DNA from: Methylacidiphilales bacterium
GTDB taxonomy: Bacteria; Verrucomicrobiota; Verrucomicrobiia; Methylacidiphilales; UBA1321
Length of the DNA: 64,000 nt
Direction: 5' to 3'
Assembly (NCBI GenBank): GCA_021272165.1
Contig: JAJSLK010000014.1
Coordinates: forward strand, 62,001 to 126,000
The position numbers and the translations under genes are program-made. The notes beneath the pieces were generated by a model, which was given only the letters and a program-made list of their open reading frames with translations, did no database searches and was not told the origin of the DNA. Shown in pieces: positions 47,572 through 55,788 of the stretch; the first letter of the stretch is position 1; each line of letters starts with the position of its first letter.

Positions 47572-48537
47572 GTGGTTTTCGGCGCCTTCGACCTTCCCTC
47601 CGCGCTGCCCAGCGCGGGGATCTCCTGGCCTGACGTTGCGCTCTCCTTTTTCGCCATTGTCCTCGAAGGCGCGCCTTTCCTGCTTCTCGGCGCCATCATT
47701 TCCGGGCTGGTCGACGTCTTCCTGCCCGCCGGCCTGATCAAGGACTGGCTGCCGCGCTCAAAAAGCCGGGGCATCTTCGCCGCCCTGGGCGCGGGCGTCA
47801 TCTTTCCCCTCTGCGAATGCGGCGCGATGCCCATTGTCCAGCGCCTCATCCGCAAAGGTGTTCCGCCCGCCGTCGCGACGACCTACATGCTCGCCGCACC
47901 CGCCCTGAATCCTCTCGCCATGTTCGGCACCTGGCTCGCCTTCCGTAATCAGGACCCGTGGCTGATGGTCCTGCTCCGGGTCGGATTCAGCATCGCCATC
48001 CTGATTTTCCTCGGGCTCTGGTTTGTCCGGGTCCGGCCGGAACAGATGCTCCGAGCCGAGACCATCATGGGCCGCACCACGCCCGAGATGTCGCCCAATC
48101 CCGGTCTGGTCCTGACGCCCCGCCCCGGGCTTTCCCTCGGTGGCCTGCAACAATTCACCGGGGCAGTCATGCGCGACTTCACCGGCGTGCTTCTGTTCCT
48201 CATCATCGGCGCGGCGGCGGCGGCGCTTTTCTCGACCGGTTTCAACCGCAATCTCCTCGCTCCCATCGGCCAGAATCTCTTTCTCGGCCCCATTGCCGGT
48301 ATTCTTCTCGCCCAACTGCTCTGCCTTTGCAGCACCACCGATGCCTTCATCATCGCCGCTTTTGCCCCCTTCTCGGTCCCGGCCAAGATCGCCTTCCTCG
48401 TCGCCGGGCCGTTGATCGACCTGAAACTCTACTGGCTTTACCGGAGCGCCTATCAGCCCCGCTTCGTGCACGGCTTGTGGTTGCGCGCGCTAGCGGCTAC
48501 CTTTGTCCTCACGCTGCTTTACTCGCTTAAGCCATGA
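47572..48537 (+). CDS. UPF0718/YraQ-type permease
   Basis: The 321-residue multispanning protein belongs to the DUF318/UPF0718 permease family. Visible features are FPLCECGAMPIVQRLIRKGVP with a CxCG pair, TTYMLAAPALNPLA, and a second CSTTDAFIIAA motif in the C-terminal half, typical of the two-repeat architecture. Substrate is unknown; relatives are linked to metal or arsenic resistance. It is coupled to the following DUF1980 gene by a 4-base overlap, the same pairing as YcgR-YcgQ of Bacillus. GTG start 3 bases after nuoA. Confidence 0.9.
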   Translation: MVFGAFDLPSALPSAGISWPDVALSFFAIVLEGAPFLLLGAIISGLVDVFLPAGLIKDWLPRSKSRGIFAALGAGVIFPLCECGAMPIVQRLIRKGVPPAVATTYMLAAPALNPLAMFGTWLAFRNQDPWLMVLLRVGFSIAILIFLGLWFVRVRPEQMLRAETIMGRTTPEMSPNPGLVLTPRPGLSLGGLQQFTGAVMRDFTGVLLFLIIGAAAAALFSTGFNRNLLAPIGQNLFLGPIAGILLAQLLCLCSTTDAFIIAAFAPFSVPAKIAFLVAGPLIDLKLYWLYRSAYQPRFVHGLWLRALAATFVLTLLYSLKP

Positions 48538-49295
48538 CCGACCGCCTCGCCCGCCAGATCTCCTATTTCGCGCCCGCCGCCGTGATGAGCGCCTGGGCGA
48601 CGGTCATGCTCCATACCTTCGCTTCGGGCCATCTCAACCGCCTCCTCACCCCGATGTTCCATTCCTACGTCGTCACGGCGGCCATCGTCCTCTTCATTCT
48701 CAGCGCCCTCTATCTTTTCCTTTTCGAACCAAACTCCGCCCCGGTTCCCGCTTCTGGCCATCTGCGGCAATTCGGCCGCTGGCTGATGCTCCTCATCCCC
48801 CTTATCGCCGCCTCGGTCCTTTCCCCCGCGGCGCTCTCCAGCACCACGTTGAACAATCGCGCCCTGACCTCCACCGCCGGCGTCACGCCGATGCCGAGCA
48901 TGAGCGCGGCCACCGACGAAAACGTGAAAGGCGAGCTCGCGGCTGACCCCAATCAGCCCGTGCCGGTCGAGGTCACGGACCTGATCACCATCGCCAAGTC
49001 ACCCGCGCAGATTCAAGCCTTTGACGGCCACAAGGTGCAATCAGTCGGCCTCTTCGCCAACGCGGGCGGAACGCCCAAGCTCGTCCGCTGGATCATGTGG
49101 TGCTGCGCCGCCGACGCCCAGCCCGCCTCCGTCACCCTCTCCGGTAACACTGCCGGGGATTGGAAAGAAGCCCAATGGTACGAGGTCACCGGCACAGCCC
49201 GCTTCCCTTCCACGCTCGGCCAGGTCATCCCGCAAATCGAAGTTGATACCATCAAGCCGACCAAGGAGCCCGACGAGCCCTACCTTTCGCCTTAG
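48534..49295 (+). CDS. DUF1980/TIGR03943 family membrane protein
   Basis: The 253-residue protein has three N-terminal helices (about 8-27, 42-62 and 81-95) and an extracytoplasmic domain ending in a beta-rich part with VRWIMWCCAADAQP, a cysteine-pair motif of the family, and WYEVTGTARF. It is the standard partner of the upstream permease (YcgQ with YcgR). Function of the pair is unknown; the Cys pair suggests metal or thiol chemistry. Confidence 0.88.
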   Translation: MTDRLARQISYFAPAAVMSAWATVMLHTFASGHLNRLLTPMFHSYVVTAAIVLFILSALYLFLFEPNSAPVPASGHLRQFGRWLMLLIPLIAASVLSPAALSSTTLNNRALTSTAGVTPMPSMSAATDENVKGELAADPNQPVPVEVTDLITIAKSPAQIQAFDGHKVQSVGLFANAGGTPKLVRWIMWCCAADAQPASVTLSGNTAGDWKEAQWYEVTGTARFPSTLGQVIPQIEVDTIKPTKEPDEPYLSP

Positions 49296-49331
49296 GTGGC
49301 AATTCTCTGCGATAGCCGTCGTACCTTCCGC

Positions 49332-49367
49332 TGGTAGCCGCCGATGTCCCCATCGGCGGACCTACGC
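49332..49367 (+). repeat. Dispersed GTAGCSGCSG-type palindromic repeat
   Basis: TGGTAGCCGCCGATGTCCCC followed by ATCGGCGGACC: the halves CCGCCGAT and ATCGGCGG form an 8-base-pair hairpin. Related sequences are at 29535-29561 and 44306-44332. It lies in the 197-base gap between the DUF1980 gene and rpmG. Confidence 0.5.
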
Positions 49368-49440
49368 CAAAAAATTCCTCCGTGCACTCAGCGTCCTCCG
49401 TACGAAATTTTCCCGCCGGGCGCCCGTCCTAAATCAAGGC

Positions 49441-49468
49441 TTGACCCTTTTCGCGGCTTGGATAGGCT
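49441..49468 (+). promoter_or_regulatory. Promoter of rpmG
   Basis: TTGACC (49441-49446), a 16-base spacer and TAGGCT (49463-49468). The ATG follows at 49493, with GGAG about 8 bases before it, so this gene has a normal short leader. Confidence 0.45.
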
Positions 49469-49492
49469 CGGCCCCCTCACTGGAGTTTACCC

Positions 49493-49657
49493 ATGCGCGA
49501 ACAAGTTATTCTGGAATGCACCGAGGCAGCAAAAGAAGGCAAGAGCCCTTCCCGTTACTTCACCACGAAGAACAAGAAGCTGCAGCAGGAGCGCATCGAG
49601 CGCCTGAAGTACAATCCCGCCCTGCGCCGCCGCACGCTGCACAAGGAAAAGAAATAG
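49493..49657 (+). CDS. rpmG: Ribosomal protein bL33
   Basis: A 54-residue protein of the large ribosomal subunit: [40 protein letters not shown] and a basic end [10 protein letters not shown]. It is the zinc-independent form, with one Cys instead of the four of the zinc-ribbon type. It has its own promoter and ribosome binding site. A hairpin follows the stop. Confidence 0.95.
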   Translation: MREQVILECTEAAKEGKSPSRYFTTKNKKLQQERIERLKYNPALRRRTLHKEKK

Positions 49658-49670
49658 TCTTTCTTCGACC

Positions 49671-49699
49671 GCGGGCTGTCCGGTCACGTGGCCGCCCGC
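49671..49699. terminator. Hairpin between convergent rpmG and peptidase genes
   Basis: GCGGGC and GCCCGC arms enclose a second stem GGTCAC/GTGGCC, giving a strong GC-rich hairpin 13 bases after rpmG and 6 bases after the opposing peptidase stop. There is only a weak T-run, so termination may be partial. Confidence 0.5.
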
Positions 49700-49705
49700 T
49701 CTTCA

Positions 49706-51046
49706 TTAAGCCGCAGCGATCTCTTCCAGCAGGTGCCGGTTCAGCTTCGCGCCCAAATCGAGATGCGCGAGCGGAAACGTCTCGTTCGGGCTGTGAGCGT
49801 TGCAGTCGGGCAGGCAAAAGCCGAGCAGCAGCGTATCTGCCTTTAGGATGCTCTTGAACTCAGCCACAATCGGGATCGTCCCGCCCTCGCGGATCAGCGC
49901 TGGCTTCTGTCCCGGGAAAAGTTTTTTCAGCGCCTTTTGCGCCGCCATGCCGAATCCCGCGTTGGGATCGACCAGGTAAGGCTCGCCGCAATGCCCCGGC
50001 TTGAGCTCAAGCCGCACCGACGACGGTGCGTTCTTCCGGAAATAATCCTCCACCATGGCGATGATCTTCGTCGGGTCCTGGTCCGGCACGAGACGGAACG
50101 TGAATTTCGCCATCGCCCGGCTCGGCAAAACAGTCTTGGTCCCCTCGCCCTGGTAACCGCCACCGATGCCGTTGACCTCCGCCGTCGGCCGCGCCCACAT
50201 CCGCTCCAGCGGCGTAAATCCCTTCTCACCGCGCAACGCCGGCGCGCCGGTCATCTTCAATAATTCGGGCTCGCGCAGCGGAAGATGCTTCCACGCCCTC
50301 CGTTCCCAGGGCGCCAGCGGACGCACCTCCTCGTAAAAGCCGTCGAGCTTCACCTTGAGATTCTTGTCATGCAGGCCGGCAATGAGCCGCGCCAGCACCG
50401 TCGCAGGATTCTCCACCGCGCCGCCGAAGACGCCGGAATGGAGATCATGATCGGGCCCCGTGATCGTGACCTCAACCGCCGCCAGACCGCGCAGGCCGTA
50501 GGTGAAAGTCGGGTGCCCCGGCGCGATCATCGACGAATCGGAAATGGCCACGACATCGCAGGCAAGTTCCTCGCGGTGCGCATCGAGGAAAGGTGCGAGA
50601 TGCGGGCTGCCGATCTCCTCCTCGCCTTCGATCAGCAAAATGAGATTCACCGGCAGGTCGCCCTTTTCCTTTAGCGTCTCCTCGATGCCAAGGATGTGGG
50701 CGAAAATCTGGCCCTTGTTATCGCTGGCGCCCCGCGCCGTGACGATGCCGTTCTCGATGCCGGGATTGAACGGAGGCCGGTGCCAGAGATCGAGCGGATC
50801 GACCGGCTGCACATCATAATGGCCATAAATCAGAACCGTCGGACGCCCCTCCTTTTTCGGCCCGCGGGCCAGGACAATCGGATGCCCCGGCGTCTGGTGA
50901 ATCTCGGCCGTCAGCCCGATATTCGTCAGCTTTCCCTTCAGCCACTCCGAACAGGCCTCGATCTGCTCCTGGTATTTCGAGTCGGTCGAAATGCTGCCGA
51001 AGCGCAGAAAATCGAGGAATTGGTCGCGGGCGTGATCGGTAGGCAT
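49706..51046 (-). CDS. M20 family dipeptidase/metallopeptidase
   Basis: The 446-residue cytosolic di-zinc peptidase has LIYGHYDVQPVDPLDLW (first metal His and Asp), ARGASDNKGQ (bridging Asp), LIEGEEEIGSP (catalytic Glu pair), VVAISDSS and the final metal-ligand His in DCNAHSPNE. A lid domain (about residues 180-300) sits inside the catalytic domain, as in carnosinase-like enzymes. I chose ATG 51046, 8 bases after the upstream glycosyltransferase stop; the open frame extends further. Likely cleaves dipeptides or related amides; substrate unknown. Confidence 0.94.
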   Translation of the reverse strand: MPTDHARDQFLDFLRFGSISTDSKYQEQIEACSEWLKGKLTNIGLTAEIHQTPGHPIVLARGPKKEGRPTVLIYGHYDVQPVDPLDLWHRPPFNPGIENGIVTARGASDNKGQIFAHILGIEETLKEKGDLPVNLILLIEGEEEIGSPHLAPFLDAHREELACDVVAISDSSMIAPGHPTFTYGLRGLAAVEVTITGPDHDLHSGVFGGAVENPATVLARLIAGLHDKNLKVKLDGFYEEVRPLAPWERRAWKHLPLREPELLKMTGAPALRGEKGFTPLERMWARPTAEVNGIGGGYQGEGTKTVLPSRAMAKFTFRLVPDQDPTKIIAMVEDYFRKNAPSSVRLELKPGHCGEPYLVDPNAGFGMAAQKALKKLFPGQKPALIREGGTIPIVAEFKSILKADTLLLGFCLPDCNAHSPNETFPLAHLDLGAKLNRHLLEEIAAA

Positions 51047-51054
51047 TGGCTGTT

Positions 51055-52620
51055 TTATTTCGGCAGGGCTTCGGATTCGGGCAACAAATGCGGCGGCGGC
51101 ACGGCGGCTGTTTGGGCCCCACCGGTGAATCGCTGGCAATTCCAGATATTCCAGGCGCGGTTGAAATCGGGCAGCGGCGGATCATCGATCGGCGTCACGC
51201 TGGCGAAATCCTTCATGATGTCGCCGGGCGGCGGCTGGTCCGTGCGGGTGATGAAAAGCGCCGAATCGTTGGGCGAGGCCGAATCGTCGTAGTGCGGCCA
51301 GAAATCGAACTGCGTGATCACGCCCGGCGGGCTTTCGACGTAGACAAACGGATTTCGCGGCAGATAAAAGCTCAGCGCGCTCGCCGTCTCAGGTGTGTCA
51401 GTGATGATCAACGTCGCGCCCAAATCGCGCTGCATCTGCACCAGCTCATCGGCGAGGTTCCGCCATGAAATCTGCCGCTTGTCGGCATAGAATCCCGTCA
51501 CGTTTTCCCCGCTCTGCGTCCTCCTGATCTGGTAGCCATGGCCGCCGCCCTTGGCCACGAGATAAAAGGGATTCAGCCCGCAAAGCGATTGGATCGCCGC
51601 CAGCGCCAGGATGGCCCAGAACATCGGCTCGACCGCCCGGCTTAGATGCGCCAGCCGCGCCAGGTGACACCCCGCCAGCAGGACCAGCGGCAGGAAAAGA
51701 GGCGCGATCAGCTCGAAATGGCCCTCCTGAAAAAATCCGGCGAAGTTTTGCCAGAGCAATCCCGGCAGCGCCAGACAGACCAGCAGCGCATAGCGCGAAT
51801 CCTCCCACAACTTGCTTCCGATCCCCCGCAGTAGAAAAACCAGCAGGATGAAAAACGGAATGGAAAGATAAAAAATTTCGAGCCAGATGAAGTGGAACCC
51901 ACGATTGAGCGAGAACCCATGATGCAACGGCCAGAGGCCGGCGAAATGGCCGTGGGCCACGTCGGAAACCTGCGCGCTCATCCACCACCAGAGCACCGGC
52001 AACAAAAAGAGCGCCGCGAAAAAGAACATGCCCCACATCGGCCCGTGCCGCAGATGGGGACGGCGTTCCGGGTGGACCGCAAAATAAAGCAGCAGTCCTG
52101 CCAGCCACCACGCGTTGGCAATTGCCACCAGTAAAGCCAGCCCACAGGCCAGACCCGCCAGCAGCCACCAACCCGACTTGTTCTCCTCAATCGCCCGGCA
52201 AATCGCCACCATGGCCACGCCCATCAGCCCCGTGCTCGCGGCCGCCTCGGTCATAAACGAGAACTTCCAGGCATACATCGGAATGGCGATGAATAGAACC
52301 ACGGTCCAGAATGCCCCCCGGGCGCTGAACCAGTGCCGGGCCAGGTAGAAAAGAATGAAGCCAGTCGACGCGCAGATCACCGCCGCCGGCCATCGCACGC
52401 CCAGTTCCGTGTCGCCGAAGAAAAGCGTCCCGATCCGCACCAGCAGCGGCACAAGCGGCCCCCGCTCCCAATATGCCGGGCTCAAGTTCGACCCATGCCC
52501 CTGCATCCACAAATAGGCTTCCTGCCCCGACAACTCGAAGGTCTGGCCAAACCAAAACCGCACCAGCAGCAGGGCCACAAGAATGAAAATAGTCCGTTTG
52601 CGGTAACCGGGATGCACCAT
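51055..52620 (-). CDS. GT39/PMT-like membrane glycosyltransferase
   Basis: The 521-residue protein has about 9-11 helices in the first 400 residues and a C-terminal soluble domain. The first loop (LSGQEAYLWMQGHGSNLSPAYWERGPLVPLLVRIGTLFFG) matches the ArnT/PMT pattern in which an acidic residue near the start binds the lipid-linked sugar phosphate. Such GT-C enzymes move a sugar from undecaprenyl phosphate to lipid A or protein. ATG 52620 (MVHPGYRKRTIF) is preferred over upstream in-frame codons because the first helix follows directly. Confidence 0.85.
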   Translation of the reverse strand: MVHPGYRKRTIFILVALLLVRFWFGQTFELSGQEAYLWMQGHGSNLSPAYWERGPLVPLLVRIGTLFFGDTELGVRWPAAVICASTGFILFYLARHWFSARGAFWTVVLFIAIPMYAWKFSFMTEAAASTGLMGVAMVAICRAIEENKSGWWLLAGLACGLALLVAIANAWWLAGLLLYFAVHPERRPHLRHGPMWGMFFFAALFLLPVLWWWMSAQVSDVAHGHFAGLWPLHHGFSLNRGFHFIWLEIFYLSIPFFILLVFLLRGIGSKLWEDSRYALLVCLALPGLLWQNFAGFFQEGHFELIAPLFLPLVLLAGCHLARLAHLSRAVEPMFWAILALAAIQSLCGLNPFYLVAKGGGHGYQIRRTQSGENVTGFYADKRQISWRNLADELVQMQRDLGATLIITDTPETASALSFYLPRNPFVYVESPPGVITQFDFWPHYDDSASPNDSALFITRTDQPPPGDIMKDFASVTPIDDPPLPDFNRAWNIWNCQRFTGGAQTAAVPPPHLLPESEALPK

Positions 52621-52788
52621 ATAAAACCTAGCGTGTATCAGGCTGTCTGAAAAGGGGCGCGCGGTCACGCCGAAAGGAGAGCTCGACCTTCCACCGGTTG
52701 CCTGACCACACATTCTCCATTAAAGATGGAGTGGCTGTTCCTCAAGGCAGCCCAATCATTGCAATCAGTTAACCCACGAAATGCGGGA

Positions 52789-52819
52789 TTGTCTTTCGCG
52801 CCGCTTTTCTCCTTAGTAT
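52789..52819 (+). promoter_or_regulatory. Possible promoter of the LolA-like gene
   Basis: TTGTCT (52789-52794) and TAGTAT (52814-52819) with a long 19-base spacer; the -10 box ends 9 bases before the ATG. The 208-base gap to the divergent glycosyltransferase also holds a small CTCCAT/ATGGAG hairpin and no gene. Confidence 0.35.
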
Positions 52820-52828
52820 GCACCCTTT

Positions 52829-53572
52829 ATGAAATCCCGCCTCCTTGCCTTAGGCCTTTTGCTCGTCCCTTCCATTCTCAACGCCGGGGCCGCCCTGCCC
52901 GATCCCGCCACCAAAGACAAGGTTCCGCCCATCGCCATTGTGCAGGCCATGATCTGGAAGCGCCTCGATCTCGCCGATTTCACCCTCACCGGCTCCGTTC
53001 GCTCCGACAAGACCAAGATCAGCTACCCGATCACTCTCCGCACCAAGGGCCACGAACTCGTCTACGAATTCAACAACCAGCCGCTCCAAATTCGCGTCCA
53101 GCTTAATCCTGGCTCCGTCGTAGTCGAAAAGCGGGCGTCCCCCAGCGGCTCCTGGGCGCCGATCACCGCCGCCGACCGCGCCAAGGCGATCTTCGGTACC
53201 GACGTCACCTACGAGGACCTCGGCATCGATTTCGTCAACTGGGACGACATCCAGCCCCTCGGCACCGATAATATCAAGACGCTCGACGCTTACGTCTTTG
53301 AAGCCAAGCCCGGCCCGAACGACCACAGCCGCTTCGCCTCCGTCCGCTTTTGGGTCAGCAAGCAATACTGGACCTTCCTCCGTATCGACGGTGTCAACGC
53401 CAAGGGCCAGACCGTCAAGCGCGTTGAAGTCCAGAACGTCATGAAGGTCGCTGACAAATATTACGTTTTCAAGGAAATGAAGGTCGCGACCATGGCGCCC
53501 GACAAGGACGATATTGCCAGCTCCACCACTTTCATCGACATCGACGACGGCAAGGAAGGTTCTGGTCTTTGA
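52829..53572 (+). CDS. Outer-membrane lipoprotein-sorting-like (LolA fold) protein
   Basis: The 247-residue exported protein has a signal peptide (residues 1-20) and no lipobox. The mature chain is of the LolA/LolB-like type seen in outer membrane lipoprotein-sorting proteins: VTYEDLGIDFVNWDDIQPLG and ASVRFWVSKQYWTFLRIDGVNAKG are typical of the half-barrel that carries a lipid. It probably works in the periplasm as a lipid or lipoprotein carrier; not necessarily canonical LolA. A perfect hairpin and a CHASE2 gene follow. Confidence 0.8.
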   Translation: MKSRLLALGLLLVPSILNAGAALPDPATKDKVPPIAIVQAMIWKRLDLADFTLTGSVRSDKTKISYPITLRTKGHELVYEFNNQPLQIRVQLNPGSVVVEKRASPSGSWAPITAADRAKAIFGTDVTYEDLGIDFVNWDDIQPLGTDNIKTLDAYVFEAKPGPNDHSRFASVRFWVSKQYWTFLRIDGVNAKGQTVKRVEVQNVMKVADKYYVFKEMKVATMAPDKDDIASSTTFIDIDDGKEGSGL

Positions 53573-53581
53573 AGCATTGCG

Positions 53582-53611
53582 CCCGGAAACTTCTCTTGGC
53601 AAGTTTCCGGG
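53582..53611 (+). promoter_or_regulatory. Perfect 11-bp hairpin before the CHASE2 start codon
   Basis: CCCGGAAACTT (53582-53592) and AAGTTTCCGGG (53601-53611) are exact reverse complements around an 8-base loop, ending 3 bases before the GTG at 53615. No T-run follows, so it is not a simple terminator. It could cover the start region and set the ratio of the two proteins, or be a protein-binding dyad. Confidence 0.6.
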
Positions 53612-53614
53612 GTC

Positions 53615-54955
53615 GTGGACGAACTTCCTCTCAGCATTCCAGCCCAACCCGCCGCGCCGTCCCGTCCGCCTGAACCGCCCGATCCCAGCCTGAAGCGCCG
53701 CGTTTCTCTCGCCGCCGGCCTCGGCGTCCTTTGGGCCACGTTCACGCTCCTCGCTCAATTTTCCGGCACGCTCGACGCTCTCGAGGAACCACTGCTCGAC
53801 TGGCGTCAGTCGCTCGCATCCCAACCGGCCCGGCCCAGCGACCAGCTTGCCCTTATCGCCATCGACAACATCCCCGAGGACCGCCCGTGGCCCTGGTCGC
53901 GTTTTGACTACGCCCTCGTCCTCCGCAGCCTGATCGATTATTCGCCCAACAGCGTCGTCTTCGAAATGAACCTCAACGACCGCGACCCCGAATATTCCTC
54001 CTTCGACGAGACCTTCTCCCACATCGTCCAGCGCGCCAACAACGTCATCTTCGCCGCAACCATGCTGAACACCGGCAAGCCGGGTCCGCCCTCCGCCAAA
54101 CTCGGCGCCATCCCCGCCTTTGGCGACACGCGGCAGGTCACGCGATTCGACTCCGGCATCTGGCCCCTCGAAACCTTCGCGGGCGATTCGCTGGTCGGCG
54201 CCACCAACCTCGAACCCGATTCCGGTCAGCGGCTCCGCGATATTCCCCTCGTCTTTCTCTTCGACGGAAAAATGACCTCCTCGCTGGTGTTGCAGGCCAC
54301 GGCCCAATTTCTTGGCGCCGATCTCACCGCTTCGGAAGTGCAAATGGGCCGCGGGATTTTCCTCCGTCGCGCCGACGGCAGGCTCCTCCGCACCGTCCCG
54401 ATCGACGAGCAGGGCCACATGCGCATCCGTTACCGTTCCGAACCGGCCGCTTCCTGGGCCGTCAACTTCGACAATGTCCTCGTCTACGACGATCAATTGC
54501 AGCACGGCCTCAAACCCGAGCACGACCTCCATGCTGTCGCCAAACGGCAGGTCTGGATCGGGCGCACCGACTCCGCCCAGCGTGAACGTTACAAGACCCC
54601 CGTCGGCATCCTGAGCCCCATTGAAGCGCAGCTCCAGGCCGAACGGACCATCCTCGACCAGGACTATGTCCGGCCTCTGCCACCCATGATCCTCGCCGCG
54701 CTCTATCTCCTCATCGCCATCGGCGCGGCCGTCGCCGTAGTCCGTTCCGGCCTCATCCATGCCGCCATGCAGCTCGCCATCTTTCTTGTCTTCTGGGTTG
54801 AATCGGCCGTGCTCGCCTTCCGGCTCTACAATGTGATTCTGCCGCTTCCGGGATTTGCCATGCTCATGTTTGGCGCCTTCATCGTCGGCCTCCTTGCTTC
54901 CTATTGGGATTTGGAACCTGAATCCGATCCGCGCCAGCTGAAGCTAGATATCTAG
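53615..54955 (+). CDS. CHASE2 domain sensor-like membrane protein without effector
   Basis: The 446-residue protein has an N-terminal helix (about 29-49), a periplasmic CHASE2 domain (about 50-345; LDALEEPLLDWRQSLAS, LIAIDNIPEDRPWPWSRFDYALVL, LRDIPLVFLFDGK) and three C-terminal helices (about 352-440). CHASE2 usually precedes an adenylate cyclase, diguanylate cyclase or kinase domain; here the chain ends ~15 residues after the last helix with no effector. It may signal through a partner protein. GTG start just after the hairpin. Converges with a Spy-like gene, 3 bases between stops. Confidence 0.88.
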   Translation: MDELPLSIPAQPAAPSRPPEPPDPSLKRRVSLAAGLGVLWATFTLLAQFSGTLDALEEPLLDWRQSLASQPARPSDQLALIAIDNIPEDRPWPWSRFDYALVLRSLIDYSPNSVVFEMNLNDRDPEYSSFDETFSHIVQRANNVIFAATMLNTGKPGPPSAKLGAIPAFGDTRQVTRFDSGIWPLETFAGDSLVGATNLEPDSGQRLRDIPLVFLFDGKMTSSLVLQATAQFLGADLTASEVQMGRGIFLRRADGRLLRTVPIDEQGHMRIRYRSEPAASWAVNFDNVLVYDDQLQHGLKPEHDLHAVAKRQVWIGRTDSAQRERYKTPVGILSPIEAQLQAERTILDQDYVRPLPPMILAALYLLIAIGAAVAVVRSGLIHAAMQLAIFLVFWVESAVLAFRLYNVILPLPGFAMLMFGAFIVGLLASYWDLEPESDPRQLKLDI

Positions 54956-54958
54956 AGC

Positions 54959-55489
54959 TTACGCCTGCGGCGGCGGATTTTGCGGCGCTGAATTGGTTTC
55001 CCCCGGCGGGGACGGGGGAGGCACCGCTCCACCCTCCGGCGGCGGACGCATCATGTCATCCGGGCCGCCATGCGGAGGCGGTCCCCAGGAACGCATCCGA
55101 CCCGGAAACATCCGGTCGCGATCCTTCTCCATTTCCTTCTGCAATTTCTGTAGCCGGGCCTGCTGCTCCGGTGTCAGGATTGTTGCGATCTGGGCGTTCG
55201 CTTTTTCCAGGATCTGCGAAATCCGGCCCACCTCCTCGCGATGCACCCCCTGCATCTGCCGCGCGGCGTCGGCCAGGATCGGCTTGATCTTCGCCTGTTG
55301 ATCCGGAGTCAAATCGAGCCGCCGTGTCAGGTAACCGATGAGATGATTTTTTATCTGCGCCTCACCCGGCGGCGGCGGACGCAAAAAGAAGGCCGGGGCG
55401 AAGGCCAGGGTCAGCGCGCCACCCGTAATCATCCCCACCACGAAGATGAGGCTAAGCGCGAGCCCCGGTTTCCATTGCTGCGGAATCAT
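54959..55489 (-). CDS. Membrane-anchored Spy/CnrX-like periplasmic sensor
   Basis: The 176-residue protein has one N-terminal helix (about 8-34), then an all-helical periplasmic region with the LTPDQQAKIKPILADAARQM and LTPEQQARLQKLQKEME repeats, the LTxxQ-type signature of Spy/CpxP/CnrX proteins, and a Pro-rich tail (from ~130). In CnrX relatives this domain binds Ni/Co and controls a sigma factor. Here it is the third gene after an ECF sigma factor and a small TM protein, with 4-base overlaps, so a sensor role for that sigma factor is likely. Confidence 0.83.
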   Translation of the reverse strand: MIPQQWKPGLALSLIFVVGMITGGALTLAFAPAFFLRPPPPGEAQIKNHLIGYLTRRLDLTPDQQAKIKPILADAARQMQGVHREEVGRISQILEKANAQIATILTPEQQARLQKLQKEMEKDRDRMFPGRMRSWGPPPHGGPDDMMRPPPEGGAVPPPSPPGETNSAPQNPPPQA

Positions 55490-55788
55490 GGGGTGTTATC
55501 GACCTGAACCGTGGAATCGGCCAGTTGAAAATATTCGGCAAATGGATCGGTGTTGGAAGTCTGGTTAATCACCGGCCACAGACTCACCAGCATCACCAGT
55601 CCCGCCAGGATCAACCCGCGAAACAGCAGCGCCCCGGACCAGAACGGCACTCCGGCTCCGGTCAAAACCGATTCACGCCATGCCGCCAGCGCCCGAGTCT
55701 CCAGGCCGAACGGGGGCATGGCCAATCCCTCCGGCGTGGCGCGCGCGGCCCGAAACAGCCGGTTCAGTTGGTCATTGATCGTGTTCAT
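55486..55788 (-). CDS. Small single-TM protein, probable anti-sigma factor
   Basis: The 100-residue protein has a cytoplasmic N-terminus (MNTINDQLNRLFRAARA), one membrane helix (about 52-76, FRGLILAGLVMLVSLWPVI) and a short acidic periplasmic end. Layout, size and position between an ECF sigma factor and a Spy-like protein fit the CnrY/RsiX kind of anti-sigma factor; I see no sequence motif proving it. ATG 55788 overlaps the sigma stop; the downstream end overlaps the next start. Confidence 0.7.
   Translation of the reverse strand: MNTINDQLNRLFRAARATPEGLAMPPFGLETRALAAWRESVLTGAGVPFWSGALLFRGLILAGLVMLVSLWPVINQTSNTDPFAEYFQLADSTVQVDNTP

Noticed and set aside
49296-49492. Possible tRNA gene upstream of rpmG
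   Set aside because: No cloverleaf or T-loop (GTTCGAATC-type) sequence; the gap holds a palindromic repeat and a promoter.
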